This document shows, piece after piece, positions 42,452 to 50,909 of a stretch of DNA of 64,000 bases. Position 1 is the stretch's first letter. Each line of letters opens with the position of its first letter. The DNA comes from Paenibacillus_F chitinolyticus_A (lineage in GTDB: Bacteria; Bacillota; Bacilli; Paenibacillales; NBRC-103111): contig NZ_CP173427.1 of assembly GCF_045038035.1 (NCBI RefSeq), forward strand, positions 930,001 through 994,000, written 5' to 3'. Under the pieces are notes generated by a model. It worked only from the letters and a program-made list of their open reading frames with translations. It had not been told where the DNA came from and ran no database searches. A program made the translations under genes and the position numbers.

Positions 42452-43225
42452 ATGTATTTGCCGTCTTTTCAACTGGAAGGTAAAACGGCTCTGGTGACCG
42501 GAGCGGGGAGAGGCATCGGCAGAGCGCTGGCTATCGGTCTGGCGGAAGCCGGTGCGGATGTCGTGCTGCTGTCGCGCACTCAGAGCGATTTGGATGCCGT
42601 AGCGGCGGAAATCACGGAATTAACAGGGCGCAAAGCTTACGCCATTGCGGCCGATGCGGGGACGCGTGAAGGCGTGACGGAGGCCGTCGGCCGTGCCGTA
42701 AGCGAAGCGGGACGTCTCGATATTCTCGTCAATAATGCGGGAATGAACATCCGTACGCCTGCACTCGATGTGACGGACGAAGAGTGGGACGCGATCGTGC
42801 AGACGAACCTCAAGTCCGCTTTTCTGATGTCGCAGACGGTCGGACGCCACATGAAGGAGCAAGGAGGAGGACGGATCGTGAATGTCGCCTCCGTTGCGGG
42901 CCATATGGCGCTTCGCACGGGAGTCGTGTACGGCTCGACCAAGGCGGCGCTTATTCAAATGACCAAGATTCTGGCGTTGGAATGGGCGCAATACGGCATC
43001 CTCGTCAACGCGATCGGGCCCTGGTATTTCCCGACGCCGCTTACGGAGAAGCTGCTGGCCGACGAGTCCTTCGTGGCCGAAGTGACGGGCCGCACGCCGC
43101 TGAAGCGGGTGGGCCGGCTGGAGGAGCTGGTCGGGCCGGTCGTCTTCCTCTCGTCGGATGCGGCGAGCTATGTGACGGGACAGACGCTTTATGTGGACGG
43201 CGGCATGACCATTTACGGATTCTGA
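42452..43225 (+). CDS. SDR-family oxidoreductase (gluconate/2-deoxygluconate dehydrogenase-like)
   Basis: A 257-residue classical SDR: TGAGRGIG near residue 17, NNAG near 92, catalytic Ser in NVASVAGHMALR and Tyr/Lys in VVYGSTKAAL, closing LYVDGGMTIYGF. Resembles IdnO/KduD-type enzymes acting on keto-sugar acids, but substrate cannot be read from sequence. ATG at 42452 after GGAGTGG. Followed 25 bases later by the LLM monooxygenase gene; the pair is preceded by two possible promoters, each with a palindrome. Confidence 0.85.
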   Translation: MYLPSFQLEGKTALVTGAGRGIGRALAIGLAEAGADVVLLSRTQSDLDAVAAEITELTGRKAYAIAADAGTREGVTEAVGRAVSEAGRLDILVNNAGMNIRTPALDVTDEEWDAIVQTNLKSAFLMSQTVGRHMKEQGGGRIVNVASVAGHMALRTGVVYGSTKAALIQMTKILALEWAQYGILVNAIGPWYFPTPLTEKLLADESFVAEVTGRTPLKRVGRLEELVGPVVFLSSDAASYVTGQTLYVDGGMTIYGF

Positions 43226-43250
43226 CGACAGACGCGAAGGAGGAAGACCA

Positions 43251-44306
43251 ATGAAACCGTTGCCGCTGCGTCTCAGCGTGCTGGATCTCGTACCGGTCAT
43301 GCAAAAAGCGGATTCCCATACGGCTCTGGGACAAGCCGTCACGCTGGCGCGGACAGCCGAGAAGCTTGGCTATACGCGCTACTGGGTGTCCGAGCACCAC
43401 GACATGAAGCAGCTCGCCTCCGCGTGCCCGGAAGTGCTTCTGGCCCATATCGGAGCCCATACAGAGCATATCCGGATCGGATCGGGCGCCGTTCTGCTGC
43501 CGCATTACCAGCCGGTAAAAGTCGCGGAGGCGTTTCACCTCCTGGCGACGCTGCATCCCGGGCGCATCGACCTGGGCATCGGCCGGGCTCCCGGCGGTTC
43601 CGCGCATGTCACGCTTGCCCTGAGCGGCAATTTCCTGGAGAATGTGCGGAAGATGCCGGACAAAATCCGCGATCTGACCGCGCTGATCGAAGGCGAATTT
43701 ACCGTGGAAGGGGAGCGGGTCACGGCCCGCCCGGTTCCGCCCGATTCGCCGGAGCTGTGGCTGCTCGGCACGAACGCCAAAAGCGCCGCTTACGCGGCCG
43801 AATACGGGACAGGCTACGTATTCGGCCGGTTCATGAGCGACAACGACGGCGCCGCCGTGCTCGGAGAGTACCGCAGCGCTTTCCGGCCTTCCCGCCTGCT
43901 GGCGGAGCCGAAAGCCATCGTCGCCGTCGGCGCGGTCTGCGCCGAGACGGAGGAGCGGGCCCGCGAGCTGGCCGCCGAGGGAGCGGGCTGGCTTCGCTCC
44001 GGGCTTCCGGCCGCGGAGGAGGCTGCCGGGAGCGAAGCCGCGCAGGCGCAGGGCGGGCATCGGCCGCAGAGCGCGCCTTCGGCGGCGAATGAGGCTGCCG
44101 AAGGCAGGCAGCCGGAGAACGCGGATGCGCAAGGCAGGCGCACGCTGATCGGCACGGCCGGCCAGATCAAGGAGCAGCTGCACGAGCTGCAGAACCTATA
44201 CGGTGCGGACGAGTTCCTCATCGTGACCCAGGTGGCGGATTACGCGCAGCGTCTGAAATCTTACGAGCTGCTCGCATCCTGCATCATCGGTCCAGGGCGT
44301 CGGTAA
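43251..44306 (+). CDS. LLM-class flavin-dependent oxidoreductase
   Basis: A 351-residue luciferase-like monooxygenase (group 2, alkanal-monooxygenase-like): LSVLDLVPV at the start, YWVSEHHDM, IRIGSGAVLLPHYQPVKVAE, GRIDLGIGRAPGG and ELWLLGTNAKSAAYAAEYG. Such enzymes use FMNH2 and oxygen. An Ala/Glu/Gly-rich insert of about 45 residues (around 245-290, e.g. PAAEEAAGSEAAQAQGG) interrupts the C-terminal part and is low-complexity, GC-rich sequence. ATG at 43251 after GGAGGAAG. Probably co-transcribed with the SDR gene. Confidence 0.87.
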   Translation: MKPLPLRLSVLDLVPVMQKADSHTALGQAVTLARTAEKLGYTRYWVSEHHDMKQLASACPEVLLAHIGAHTEHIRIGSGAVLLPHYQPVKVAEAFHLLATLHPGRIDLGIGRAPGGSAHVTLALSGNFLENVRKMPDKIRDLTALIEGEFTVEGERVTARPVPPDSPELWLLGTNAKSAAYAAEYGTGYVFGRFMSDNDGAAVLGEYRSAFRPSRLLAEPKAIVAVGAVCAETEERARELAAEGAGWLRSGLPAAEEAAGSEAAQAQGGHRPQSAPSAANEAAEGRQPENADAQGRRTLIGTAGQIKEQLHELQNLYGADEFLIVTQVADYAQRLKSYELLASCIIGPGRR

Positions 44307-44478
44307 CGATGGGACACCGCTCCCGGCTAAATTTAGAACCCGGCGCGGGGGACATTTTTCACGCTATAATCGCATGAAACCTCCGCTCTATCCCGCGGAC
44401 GATTCTTCCTGTACAATATAAACCAGCGCATGCTGACAAGCCGTTTTAACACGAAATCTAATTTAAGCAGGTGACATA

Positions 44479-44790
44479 ATGGGTGAAATGGACGGACAAA
44501 CGATTCAGGTACTGAACGCGAGCATGATTCACGATGCGGAGAACGGATATATCGGCAAGGTGGAATTTAAACTGGCGGAAGGCAAGACCGCTTACGAGGT
44601 GGCCCTTTTCAGCAAAAAGGGGAAAGAATGGATGTACAGCTTAAATTTCACCGCCGAATCCGGCACGGAAGAAGAGATTGTCGCCATCGAGCAGCAGTTG
44701 GAAGAAGACGACGATCTGTTTGATTTCCTCGTGAACACGGCGCTCAGCCGTATGGAAGAGAATTCTTCCGGGGGCGTGGAGGAGGAATAG
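44479..44790 (+). CDS. Small acidic hypothetical protein
   Basis: 103 residues, acidic, no signal or membrane helix. Beta-strand-like N-terminus (IQVLNASMIHDAENGYIGKV, FKLAEGKTAYEVALFSKKGK, WMYSLNF) followed by an acidic helix (EEEIVAIEQQLEEDDDLFDFL). ATG at 44479 preceded by AGGTGACATA. I do not recognise the family; its composition is ordinary for the region, suggesting a resident gene. Followed by a hairpin terminator. Confidence 0.65.
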   Translation: MGEMDGQTIQVLNASMIHDAENGYIGKVEFKLAEGKTAYEVALFSKKGKEWMYSLNFTAESGTEEEIVAIEQQLEEDDDLFDFLVNTALSRMEENSSGGVEEE

Positions 44791-44835
44791 TCCCCTTCGT
44801 GCAGGCCGATTTTTCCGACGCATTTCCAAGCGATG

Positions 44836-44860
44836 CCCGCAATTCCGGTTGCGGGTATTT
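44836..44860 (+). terminator. Terminator after the small acidic protein gene
   Basis: CCCGCAA-TTCCGG-TTGCGGG followed by TATTT. Confidence 0.6.
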
Positions 44861-44976
44861 ATGCTGGGCGGAAGCCGCCGCGAAACTTGCCATGGCGGCG
44901 GGAGCCGTGCTATTTTAAGGCCATGCATGCAGCACGCATTTTAAACCTGAAAGTTTAGACGGGGAGGGCGACATAT

Positions 44977-45522
44977 ATGACAGAGACCGAAAAACAGGCG
45001 GCCGCTTACGAGCTGGCTACCTTTGCGGGAGGCTGCTTCTGGTGCATGGTGACTCCGTTTGAGGAATTGCCGGGCATTCACGGCATCGTATCGGGGTATA
45101 CGGGCGGCAGCGAGGTGAATCCGACCTACGAGCAGGTGAAGGCGGGAGAGACCGGTCATGCGGAAGCGGTGCAAATCCGGTTCGACCCTGACGTTTTTCC
45201 TTATGAAAAGCTGCTGGAGCTGTTCTGGCAGCAGGTCGACCCGACGGATGCTTTCGGGCAGTTTCAGGACCGGGGGCTTTCGTACCGGGCGGCTATTTTT
45301 ACTCACACGGAAAAACAGAGGGAGCTTGCGGAGCAGTCCAAGCGGGAACTGGCGCAAAGCGGCCGTTTCGACAAGCCGATCGTGACGGAGATTGTTCCGG
45401 CGGGGCCGTTTTACGAGGCGGAGGAGTACCATCAGAATTACCACCGCAAAAATCCGAAGCACTATAAAGAAGACCGTGCCCAATCCGGGCGGGACGAATT
45501 TATCGGCAGCCACTGGAAATAA
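44977..45522 (+). CDS. msrA: Peptide-methionine (S)-S-oxide reductase MsrA
   Basis: A 181-residue MsrA. Catalytic motif GGCFWCMVTPFEELPGI near residue 18, then VSGYTGGSEVNPTYEQV, GHAEAVQIRFDP, LLELFWQQVDPTDAFGQFQDRG and EEYHQNYHRKNP, all in family order. Repairs oxidised methionine in the cytoplasm. ATG at 44977 with GGGAGGG upstream. Stand-alone, without a fused MsrB. Confidence 0.95.
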   Translation: MTETEKQAAAYELATFAGGCFWCMVTPFEELPGIHGIVSGYTGGSEVNPTYEQVKAGETGHAEAVQIRFDPDVFPYEKLLELFWQQVDPTDAFGQFQDRGLSYRAAIFTHTEKQRELAEQSKRELAQSGRFDKPIVTEIVPAGPFYEAEEYHQNYHRKNPKHYKEDRAQSGRDEFIGSHWK

Positions 45523-45625
45523 AATCGGCGGCATGCAGTGAAAGCGAGGCCGGAAACCGGCGGACATGCCCGGTTCCGGGCGGATAATAAATCAATGCGG
45601 AAGTTTTGAGAGGAGCTTATTAATC

Positions 45626-46336
45626 ATGAGTGTACATATCGGAGCGAAGGAAAACGAAATCGCGGAGCGAATTTTGCTGCCGGGAGACCCGCTGCGGGCG
45701 AAGTTTATCGCCGAAAATTTCCTGGAAGATGCCGTCTGCTATAACGAAGTGCGCGGAATGTACGGATTTACCGGAACCTATAAAGGCCAGCGCGTATCGG
45801 TTCAAGGGACGGGCATGGGCGTGCCGACCATTTCGATCTACGTGCACGAGCTGCTGGAAAGCTACGGCGTGAAGACGCTGGTGCGCGTCGGTACGTGCGG
45901 AGCCTTCCATGAAGACGTGAAGGTGCGCGATCTCGTGCTCGCGATGACTTCTCACACGGATTCCGCGGTTAACCGCATCCGCTTCAACGGGCTGGATTTT
46001 GCCCCGGCCGCAGATTTCGGGCTGCTCAAGAGCGCCTATGAAGCCGCCGAATCCGCAGGCATGCCGGTACATGTGGGCAGTGTCTTCACTAGCGACACGT
46101 TCTACCGCGACGACGAGGGCGCGACGGCAGCGCTGCTGACGAAGTACGGCACTTTGGCGGTTGAAATGGAGACCGCCGCGCTGTATACGCTGGCTGCCAA
46201 GCACAAAGCCCGTGCCCTGTCCATTCTGACCGTCAGCGATCACCTCGTGACCGGTGAGGAAACGACGGCGGAAGAGCGCCAGACGACGTTCCGCCAAATG
46301 ATCGAAGTCGCGCTCGATACGGTTATCCAGTATTAA
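45626..46336 (+). CDS. deoD: Purine-nucleoside phosphorylase, DeoD type
   Basis: A 236-residue hexameric PNP: HIGAKENEIAERILLPGDPLRAKFIA, GTGMGVPTISIYVHEL, VRVGTCGAFHEDVKVRD, and the purine/ribose site VEMETAALYTLA with the catalytic Asp in TVSDHLVTGE. Cleaves purine (deoxy)nucleosides with phosphate. ATG at 45626 follows GAGAGGAGC; the longer frame from 45566 has no support. Monocistronic. Confidence 0.95.
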   Translation: MSVHIGAKENEIAERILLPGDPLRAKFIAENFLEDAVCYNEVRGMYGFTGTYKGQRVSVQGTGMGVPTISIYVHELLESYGVKTLVRVGTCGAFHEDVKVRDLVLAMTSHTDSAVNRIRFNGLDFAPAADFGLLKSAYEAAESAGMPVHVGSVFTSDTFYRDDEGATAALLTKYGTLAVEMETAALYTLAAKHKARALSILTVSDHLVTGEETTAEERQTTFRQMIEVALDTVIQY

Positions 46337-46468
46337 GGGAAAGGGGAGTCACGAACCAACTCTGAAATTGTGTACTCTTACTTAAAAATTAAAGTACAGC
46401 TGATCAGAAGCGCGTTTTCGGCTCTCTGAAAGAATATCCCTCTATTAATTGGCTATAAAATTAAGCTT

Positions 46469-46494
46469 AGCGAGCTGCTGCAGCTCGCTTTTTT
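46469..46494 (+). terminator. Strong terminator
   Basis: AGCGAGCTG-CTG-CAGCTCGCT followed by TTTTT. Lies 130 bases after deoD; marks the start of an AT-rich island. Confidence 0.85.
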
Positions 46495-46635
46495 ATATAC
46501 AAAATTGCCTGCTGCTTGCAGGATCGGAATATGTTAAAGTCCCGGCCTGCGGAGTAGTTTTTCATTCTATGGATGACTAATTATTAACGAAAGCTGGATG
46601 ATAGGGTGAGATTATTTGTCTACTCTTCATATTGA

Positions 46636-46897
46636 TTAGTCCGAATATATTTGACCGGAGACGGCAAAGTTGGATCCGTGGATGCAGAAGATATATCTGA
46701 AGTAGGCCTTCATGCGCTGATACGTAAAAAAGGATTTCTCCACCTCCAACTCAGGATCAGCTAGAACCTGGATCAATGTGGTGAAAGCCAGTTCTACCTT
46801 TTATGATCTAGCTAAACAATTCATTATAGGTGGGGGCAAGATGGTTATTGTAAGGACTTACGAGAACGAGGGAGTTCCTGAAATCAAAGCTGTCTAG
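46636..46897 (+). pseudogene. Frameshifted remnant of unknown protein
   Basis: One frame reads VRIYLTGDGKVGSVDAEDIS and EVGLHALIRKKG; after a shift in the AAAAAA run near 46728 the next frame continues FSTSNSGSARTWINVVKASS, FYDLAKQFIIGGGKMVIVRT to a TAG at 46895. The two halves join smoothly if one base is removed, giving about 87 residues. Family not recognised; composition is AT-rich like the neighbouring 47067 gene. The surrounding 46500-47060 holds nothing else apart from a terminator. Confidence 0.45.
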
Positions 46898-46957
46898 AAT
46901 GATTTAAAGTTATTAGATATATTCAGGGATAGTATAAAATAATATGGTCTTGCACGT

Positions 46958-46980
46958 GCCGCTGAAAATGCGGCTTTTTT
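46958..46980 (+). terminator. Terminator after the remnant
   Basis: GCCGC-TGAAAAT-GCGGC then TTTTTT. Confidence 0.7.
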
Positions 46981-47066
46981 CTTCTGAAATTTTTCCTGCA
47001 AAAGTATGAATTAAATCAGTGACAAAGACCCACAATAGCTCTGTAAAAAATTTAAGGAGTGATTGT

Positions 47067-47402
47067 ATGAGCGGTTTTGATTTAAGACCAAAAGCCGAAA
47101 CAGAAGCGACACTGCCAGATGGAAGAAGAAGAGCAAACTGGGGTGATTGGCAAAGTGTAACGGCCCCCCAAGGGTACGTTATTAATAAGGACAAAATTAA
47201 TGTGAGTGCAATAGTTGAGCGTGGATCGGAAAACACTTATGAGAAGGTGTTTGAAGACTGGGTAGAAATTATTCCAGGCACAGGTATCGAGTTGCCTCGC
47301 ACGTTTAAGGTAAGAGCTTTCGCAAGAAGTTCAAGAGGGCACAGTGCTGGTGGCGGTGCTAGTGAATACAGTTTTACAGGTGATTTTGTGAAAATTCAAT
47401 AA
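47067..47402 (+). CDS. AT-rich hypothetical beta-rich protein
   Basis: 111 residues, no signal peptide or membrane helix. Sequence looks like a small beta-sandwich (WGDWQSVTAPQGYVINKDKI, VFEDWVEIIPGTGIELPRTF, KVRAFARSSRGHSAGGG, ending TGDFVKIQ). ATG at 47067 is well placed behind AAGGAGTG. Composition differs from the core genes on either side, suggesting acquisition. No family recognised; a carbohydrate-binding or lectin-like fold is only a guess. Confidence 0.65.
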   Translation: MSGFDLRPKAETEATLPDGRRRANWGDWQSVTAPQGYVINKDKINVSAIVERGSENTYEKVFEDWVEIIPGTGIELPRTFKVRAFARSSRGHSAGGGASEYSFTGDFVKIQ

Positions 47403-48106
47403 TTCAGGAAGGAGCTCCGTGCTCCTCCTATCTTGATATAAAGAAAAAAAGTGATTAAGAAAGCTTAATACTCTTTTCATGTGTCTCATCGGTTTATAGG
47501 AGACTTGCCCATTTTGACAAGGGTTTCAGCAGCTAGGTTAAAAGGGTCTTGTTCTTTCTCTCTTATAGCACAAATTGCGTATGCTCTTAAGTGCAAACAG
47601 CGTTGCGCTTTTACAGCGGGCGGCTAAGGTCTCCATTGTTTAAACGCAATTCAAAGCACGGCCAACCGAATATACAAAACCAAAGTCGTCTAATCTGGGC
47701 GGCTTTTTTATTTATCTATTCGTTTTTAACGAATCGATAATAGCAACATGCTTGTTCTGTTACCTGCTCATGTGCAGGATAGCGGAAATGCCTTTCACGA
47801 AAAGGATTCAGGCGTTACAAAGCTGTTACTTTAAGCAGAAGGAGGGCATATGTTCATGGTGAAAAAGCGCAGGAAGAAAGCAAAGCCGATTCCATTTTGT
47901 GAAAAGAAAGTCAATTCTCCCAACCGGAGTTGGCATTGATGTTTTTGATGTAGTTTTTAAGTGAAGACCAGTCCTTAACCGGATGAGTAGTTAATTGCGC
48001 TGAGCAATCGAAAGCGCGTGTACGGAGCAAAGGCCGCTTGTAGACGCGGACCCGGGTATCCGTTAGAATACGGGGATACGAGTTAAGCAGCAAGGAAGGG
48101 ATTTCG
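47403..48106. other. Gene-poor AT-rich stretch
   Basis: About 700 bases with a terminator at 47684-47709 (AGTCGTC / GGCGGCT with two G-T pairs, then TTTTTT), decayed coding-like fragments near 47750-47840, a possible 29-residue peptide gene at 47850 and nothing else recognisable. Likely residue of a mobile or phage segment between deoD and the TRM11-like gene. Confidence 0.45.
47850..47939 (+). CDS. Very small basic peptide, 29 residues
   Basis: ATG at 47850 directly behind a strong AAGGAGG. Encodes MFMVKKRRKKAKPIPF followed by CEKKVNSPNRSWH and a TGA. Strongly basic. Supported mainly by its ribosome binding site; may be a decayed gene start or a genuine micro-protein. Confidence 0.35.
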   Translation: MFMVKKRRKKAKPIPFCEKKVNSPNRSWH

Positions 48107-49075
48107 ATGAATTTATCCGCAGACGGCCGCCCTGTGCCGTCTTATGTATACAGTTTTGCCTGCCACGAGGACGAAAAGGAGCTCTGCCTGCTGGAGCTGC
48201 GCACCCTGCTGGGGGTCCGGCCGCAGGACGGCTGGGCCGAGAGCCCGCTGGAGCTGGAACCGAACCGGAGCCCGTTTATCCGGCACCGGCTGGAGGTACG
48301 GCTCCAGGCAACCAGCCTGGACGAGCTGGCGGAAAGGGCCGAAACGCTCGATTTGAACGGGGACACGTTCAAGCTGCTCTACGTGGAGGCCGAAGGGAAG
48401 GCCTCCTACGACGAGCGGCGCGCCATCGAGCGCCGGATCGGCCGGCATGTCCGGGGCAAGGCGGACATGAAGCAGCCCCGGCGCCTGCTCGGCGCGGCTT
48501 ACGCCGGCGGCCGCTGGGTGCTGGGCCCGTGCCGCCGGAGCGAAGCCGTCTGGCTGGCGCACAACAGCAAGCCGCGGCAGTACTCCACGGCGCTGAGCAC
48601 GCGCGTGGCCCGCGCCGCGGTCAACATCGCGGTGCCGGACCCGGCCGGCATCCGCGCCGTCGATCCGTGCTGCGGCATCGGCACGGTGCTTGTGGAGGCC
48701 TTGTCGATGGGCATCGACATCGTCGGCCGCGACCTCAACCCGCTTGCCGTTCGCGGCGCGCGGGAGAATCTCGCCCACTTCGGGTATCCCGATGTGGTGA
48801 AGATCAGCGACATCCGTGATTTGGATGGCGCTTACGATGCGCTGCTTCTCGACATGCCGTACAATCTGTGCTCGGTCATCAGCACGGAAGAGCAGCTCGA
48901 GATGCTGCGCAGCGCCCGCAGGCTGTCTCCGCGGGCGGTCGTCATCTCGGCGGAGCCGGTCGACGCCGCTCTGGAGCGGGCGGGCTTCGCCGTGAAGGAC
49001 CGCTGCGTCGTCCGCAAAGGGAGCTTCGAGCGGCAGGTTATCGTCTGCGAGCGGCGGGAGGACGGGGCGGACTAG
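48107..49075 (+). CDS. TRM11-like RNA methyltransferase
   Basis: A 322-residue SAM-dependent methyltransferase. The C-terminal catalytic domain has motif I AVDPCCGIGTVLVEALSMG near residue 185, acidic loop GRDLNPLAVRGARENL, and motif IV LLLDMPYNLCS (N2-guanine-type DxPY). The N-terminal part (HEDEKELCLLELRTLLG, RHRLEVRLQAT) resembles the amino-terminal region of Trm11/THUMP-associated proteins. In archaea and eukaryotes Trm11 makes m2G10 in tRNA; bacterial substrates are unproven. ATG at 48107 behind AAGGAAGGG. Very GC-rich codons. Confidence 0.78.
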   Translation: MNLSADGRPVPSYVYSFACHEDEKELCLLELRTLLGVRPQDGWAESPLELEPNRSPFIRHRLEVRLQATSLDELAERAETLDLNGDTFKLLYVEAEGKASYDERRAIERRIGRHVRGKADMKQPRRLLGAAYAGGRWVLGPCRRSEAVWLAHNSKPRQYSTALSTRVARAAVNIAVPDPAGIRAVDPCCGIGTVLVEALSMGIDIVGRDLNPLAVRGARENLAHFGYPDVVKISDIRDLDGAYDALLLDMPYNLCSVISTEEQLEMLRSARRLSPRAVVISAEPVDAALERAGFAVKDRCVVRKGSFERQVIVCERREDGAD

Positions 49076-49394
49076 GACGGCGCCAGGACTCCGGCCACAC
49101 ATTCGAATAAAGAGCGGGCGGCGGGCATTCGGCTTGGCCGCTGCGGCGGACACCGGGAACTCGATGCCGCGGATTCCCGAATTGGAAGCCGCGAAACGGC
49201 CGCTGCGCAGAGCCTGGTCCCGCCGGCGTCCGGCCGCTGCCGCAGAGCTTGTCCCTGTCGCCACCAGCGTCCGGCTGCTGCAGTTTTGGGCGTAGGACCA
49301 CGCCCTGTACCTGATGCATAAGCAAAGCGGGCCGGTAGCGTCATTTTAGGAAATAAGTCACCAGTTTGAGTGGAAAAAGATGCAAAATCAAGAA

Positions 49395-49425
49395 GGAGAA
49401 CAGTGAATCCCTGTTCTCCTTTTTT
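49395..49425. terminator. Terminator between convergent genes
   Basis: GGAGAACAG / CTGTTCTCC stem then TTTTTT. The 300 bases before it (49076-49394) are GC-rich with imperfect 40-base repeats and no gene. Confidence 0.8.
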
Positions 49426-49455
49426 GTTCTGGCGTGGAGGTTACTCCCGGCCCGA

Positions 49456-49692
49456 TTATGATCTGTTTTTATCTTCATGGTTCGACTGTTTATCATTGTC
49501 GCCCATTCCTTCACCAGCTTTGTTGCCTAATGCAGCGCCCGCAACCCCGCCTGCCAATGTGCCCAAAGGGCCTAGAATGGAGCCTACGGCAGCGCCTAAC
49601 GCAGCACCTCCAACGGTACCTACAGTTTCACCGGCATTAATGCCATCTTTGCCATCGCGGTTGTGGCTCTGTTTATCGTTATTCTCGGACAT
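49456..49692 (-). CDS. Glycine-zipper small protein
   Basis: A 78-residue peptide with hydrophilic Asn/Asp/Lys ends and a central glycine zipper (GETVGTVGGAALGAAVGSIL, then GTLAGGVAGAALG) that can form a membrane-inserting helix hairpin. ATG at 49692 is 8 bases after AGGAGG. Small glycine-zipper proteins are common in Bacillales, some with spore or envelope links; no function is assigned. Confidence 0.75.
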   Translation of the reverse strand: MSENNDKQSHNRDGKDGINAGETVGTVGGAALGAAVGSILGPLGTLAGGVAGAALGNKAGEGMGDNDKQSNHEDKNRS

Positions 49693-49986
49693 GTCGTTTC
49701 CCTCCTTTTACGTGGTATGGAAGCACAGCTGTCTGGATTCAGCGCCGGTCCCAACCTAGTGTACCCGTCCTTGAGGTAAGACATCCCTTGATTTCTGTTA
49801 CGGTTTGCTTTAAAACAGATGAGCCGGTCGAGGCTTATTGACTTAAGCTAAAATTTATCCCGAAAAGAGGAGGCAGAGCGGGCGCCACCGCTAAGCTTGC
49901 TTTTTTGTGCTCCGTTGAACGAACTGCAAGGTAGGACTACTTTTAAGACGCCAAAAAAGCAATGTTTGACCTTTTAAAAAAAGGCA

Positions 49987-50034
49987 TTGAAATGTATGTA
50001 ATCATTAGTTATAATACATAACATAACAAATAAT
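49987..50034 (+). promoter_or_regulatory. frl promoter 1 and candidate FrlR site
   Basis: TTGAAA (49987-49992), 17 bases, TATAAT (50010-50015). The bases from the -10 onward (TATAATACATAACATAACAA) recur with two changes before frlB. A weak cre-like half site (CGCTTTCA) lies at 50039-50046. Assignment of the shared motif to FrlR is inference. Confidence 0.65.
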
Positions 50035-50065
50035 AAAACGCTTTCATTGAGAAGGGTGTGAAGCA

Positions 50066-50893
50066 ATGAACCTGGCCGGAATGAATATTACGTACAAGCA
50101 TTTTCCCTTCGAGCACTTCCTGGATTCCATGTCGGAGCTCGGCATACGTCATATCGAACTGTGGGCGGGTGAGCCTCATTTGTATGTCTACCGTAATGTC
50201 CTCGGTAACTTAAGGCAGATCAGGCGGCAGCTGAAGTCAAGAGATATGGAGGTTGTCTGTTACACGCCGGAGCAGTGCGTTTATCCGTTCAACATCGCGG
50301 CCTCAGACGCACATTTGCGGCAGAAGAGCGTCGATTATTTCGTCGATAATCTGTACGCCGCGCTGGAGCTGGGGACCGATATGATGCTTATGACTTCGGG
50401 AATCGGGGACTTCTCGGTATCCCGGGAGGAATCGTGGAAATATGCAACCGATTCGATCTGCCAGGTATCGCGGGTGGCTGAGAAGGAGGGGGTGACGCTT
50501 GCGCTGGAGCCTCTGACTCGGTTCGAATCGAATCTTCTGATCGACCTGGAGGGAATTCTGAGGGTAATGAGTGAAATAAATTCCCCTTCGTTACAAGGAA
50601 TGATCGATACCGTAGCGATGCAGCTTGCAGGAGAGACACCGGAGGATTACTTTACGAAACTGCCTGAGCTGTGTCATTTCCATCTGATTGACGGAGACGG
50701 CTCGTCCGATGCGCATCTGGCTTTAGATGACGGAGTGCTGAATTGGACAGAATATGTAACAACTCTTCAAAGCCACGGTTATAAAGGAGCCTGCACTTTA
50801 GAGATTATGGGAGCAGGATATTACCAGAGTCCGCATGAGGCACTTAAGAAATCAATCGGGAAATTAAGGGATTTGGAAGTCTACTCATCTTGA
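50066..50893 (+). CDS. frlC: Fructoselysine 3-epimerase FrlC
   Basis: A 275-residue TIM-barrel epimerase of the sugar-phosphate isomerase/epimerase family, same length as E. coli FrlC. Seen: LGIRHIELWAGEPHLYVY, YTPEQCVYPFNIAASD, LALEPLTRFESN (metal Glu), GMIDTVAM (Asp), HFHLIDGDGSSDAH (His) and LEIMGAGYYQSPHEAL (Glu). Interconverts fructoselysine and psicoselysine. ATG at 50066 after AAGGGTG. First gene of the frl locus, 16 bases before frlA. Confidence 0.87.
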   Translation: MNLAGMNITYKHFPFEHFLDSMSELGIRHIELWAGEPHLYVYRNVLGNLRQIRRQLKSRDMEVVCYTPEQCVYPFNIAASDAHLRQKSVDYFVDNLYAALELGTDMMLMTSGIGDFSVSREESWKYATDSICQVSRVAEKEGVTLALEPLTRFESNLLIDLEGILRVMSEINSPSLQGMIDTVAMQLAGETPEDYFTKLPELCHFHLIDGDGSSDAHLALDDGVLNWTEYVTTLQSHGYKGACTLEIMGAGYYQSPHEALKKSIGKLRDLEVYSS

Positions 50894-50909
50894 TTTGGAG
50901 GAACTCGCT

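Noticed and set aside
47911..48093. 60-codon minus-strand frame before the TRM11-like gene
   Set aside because: No ribosome binding site and overlaps the small plus-strand peptide; likely chance.
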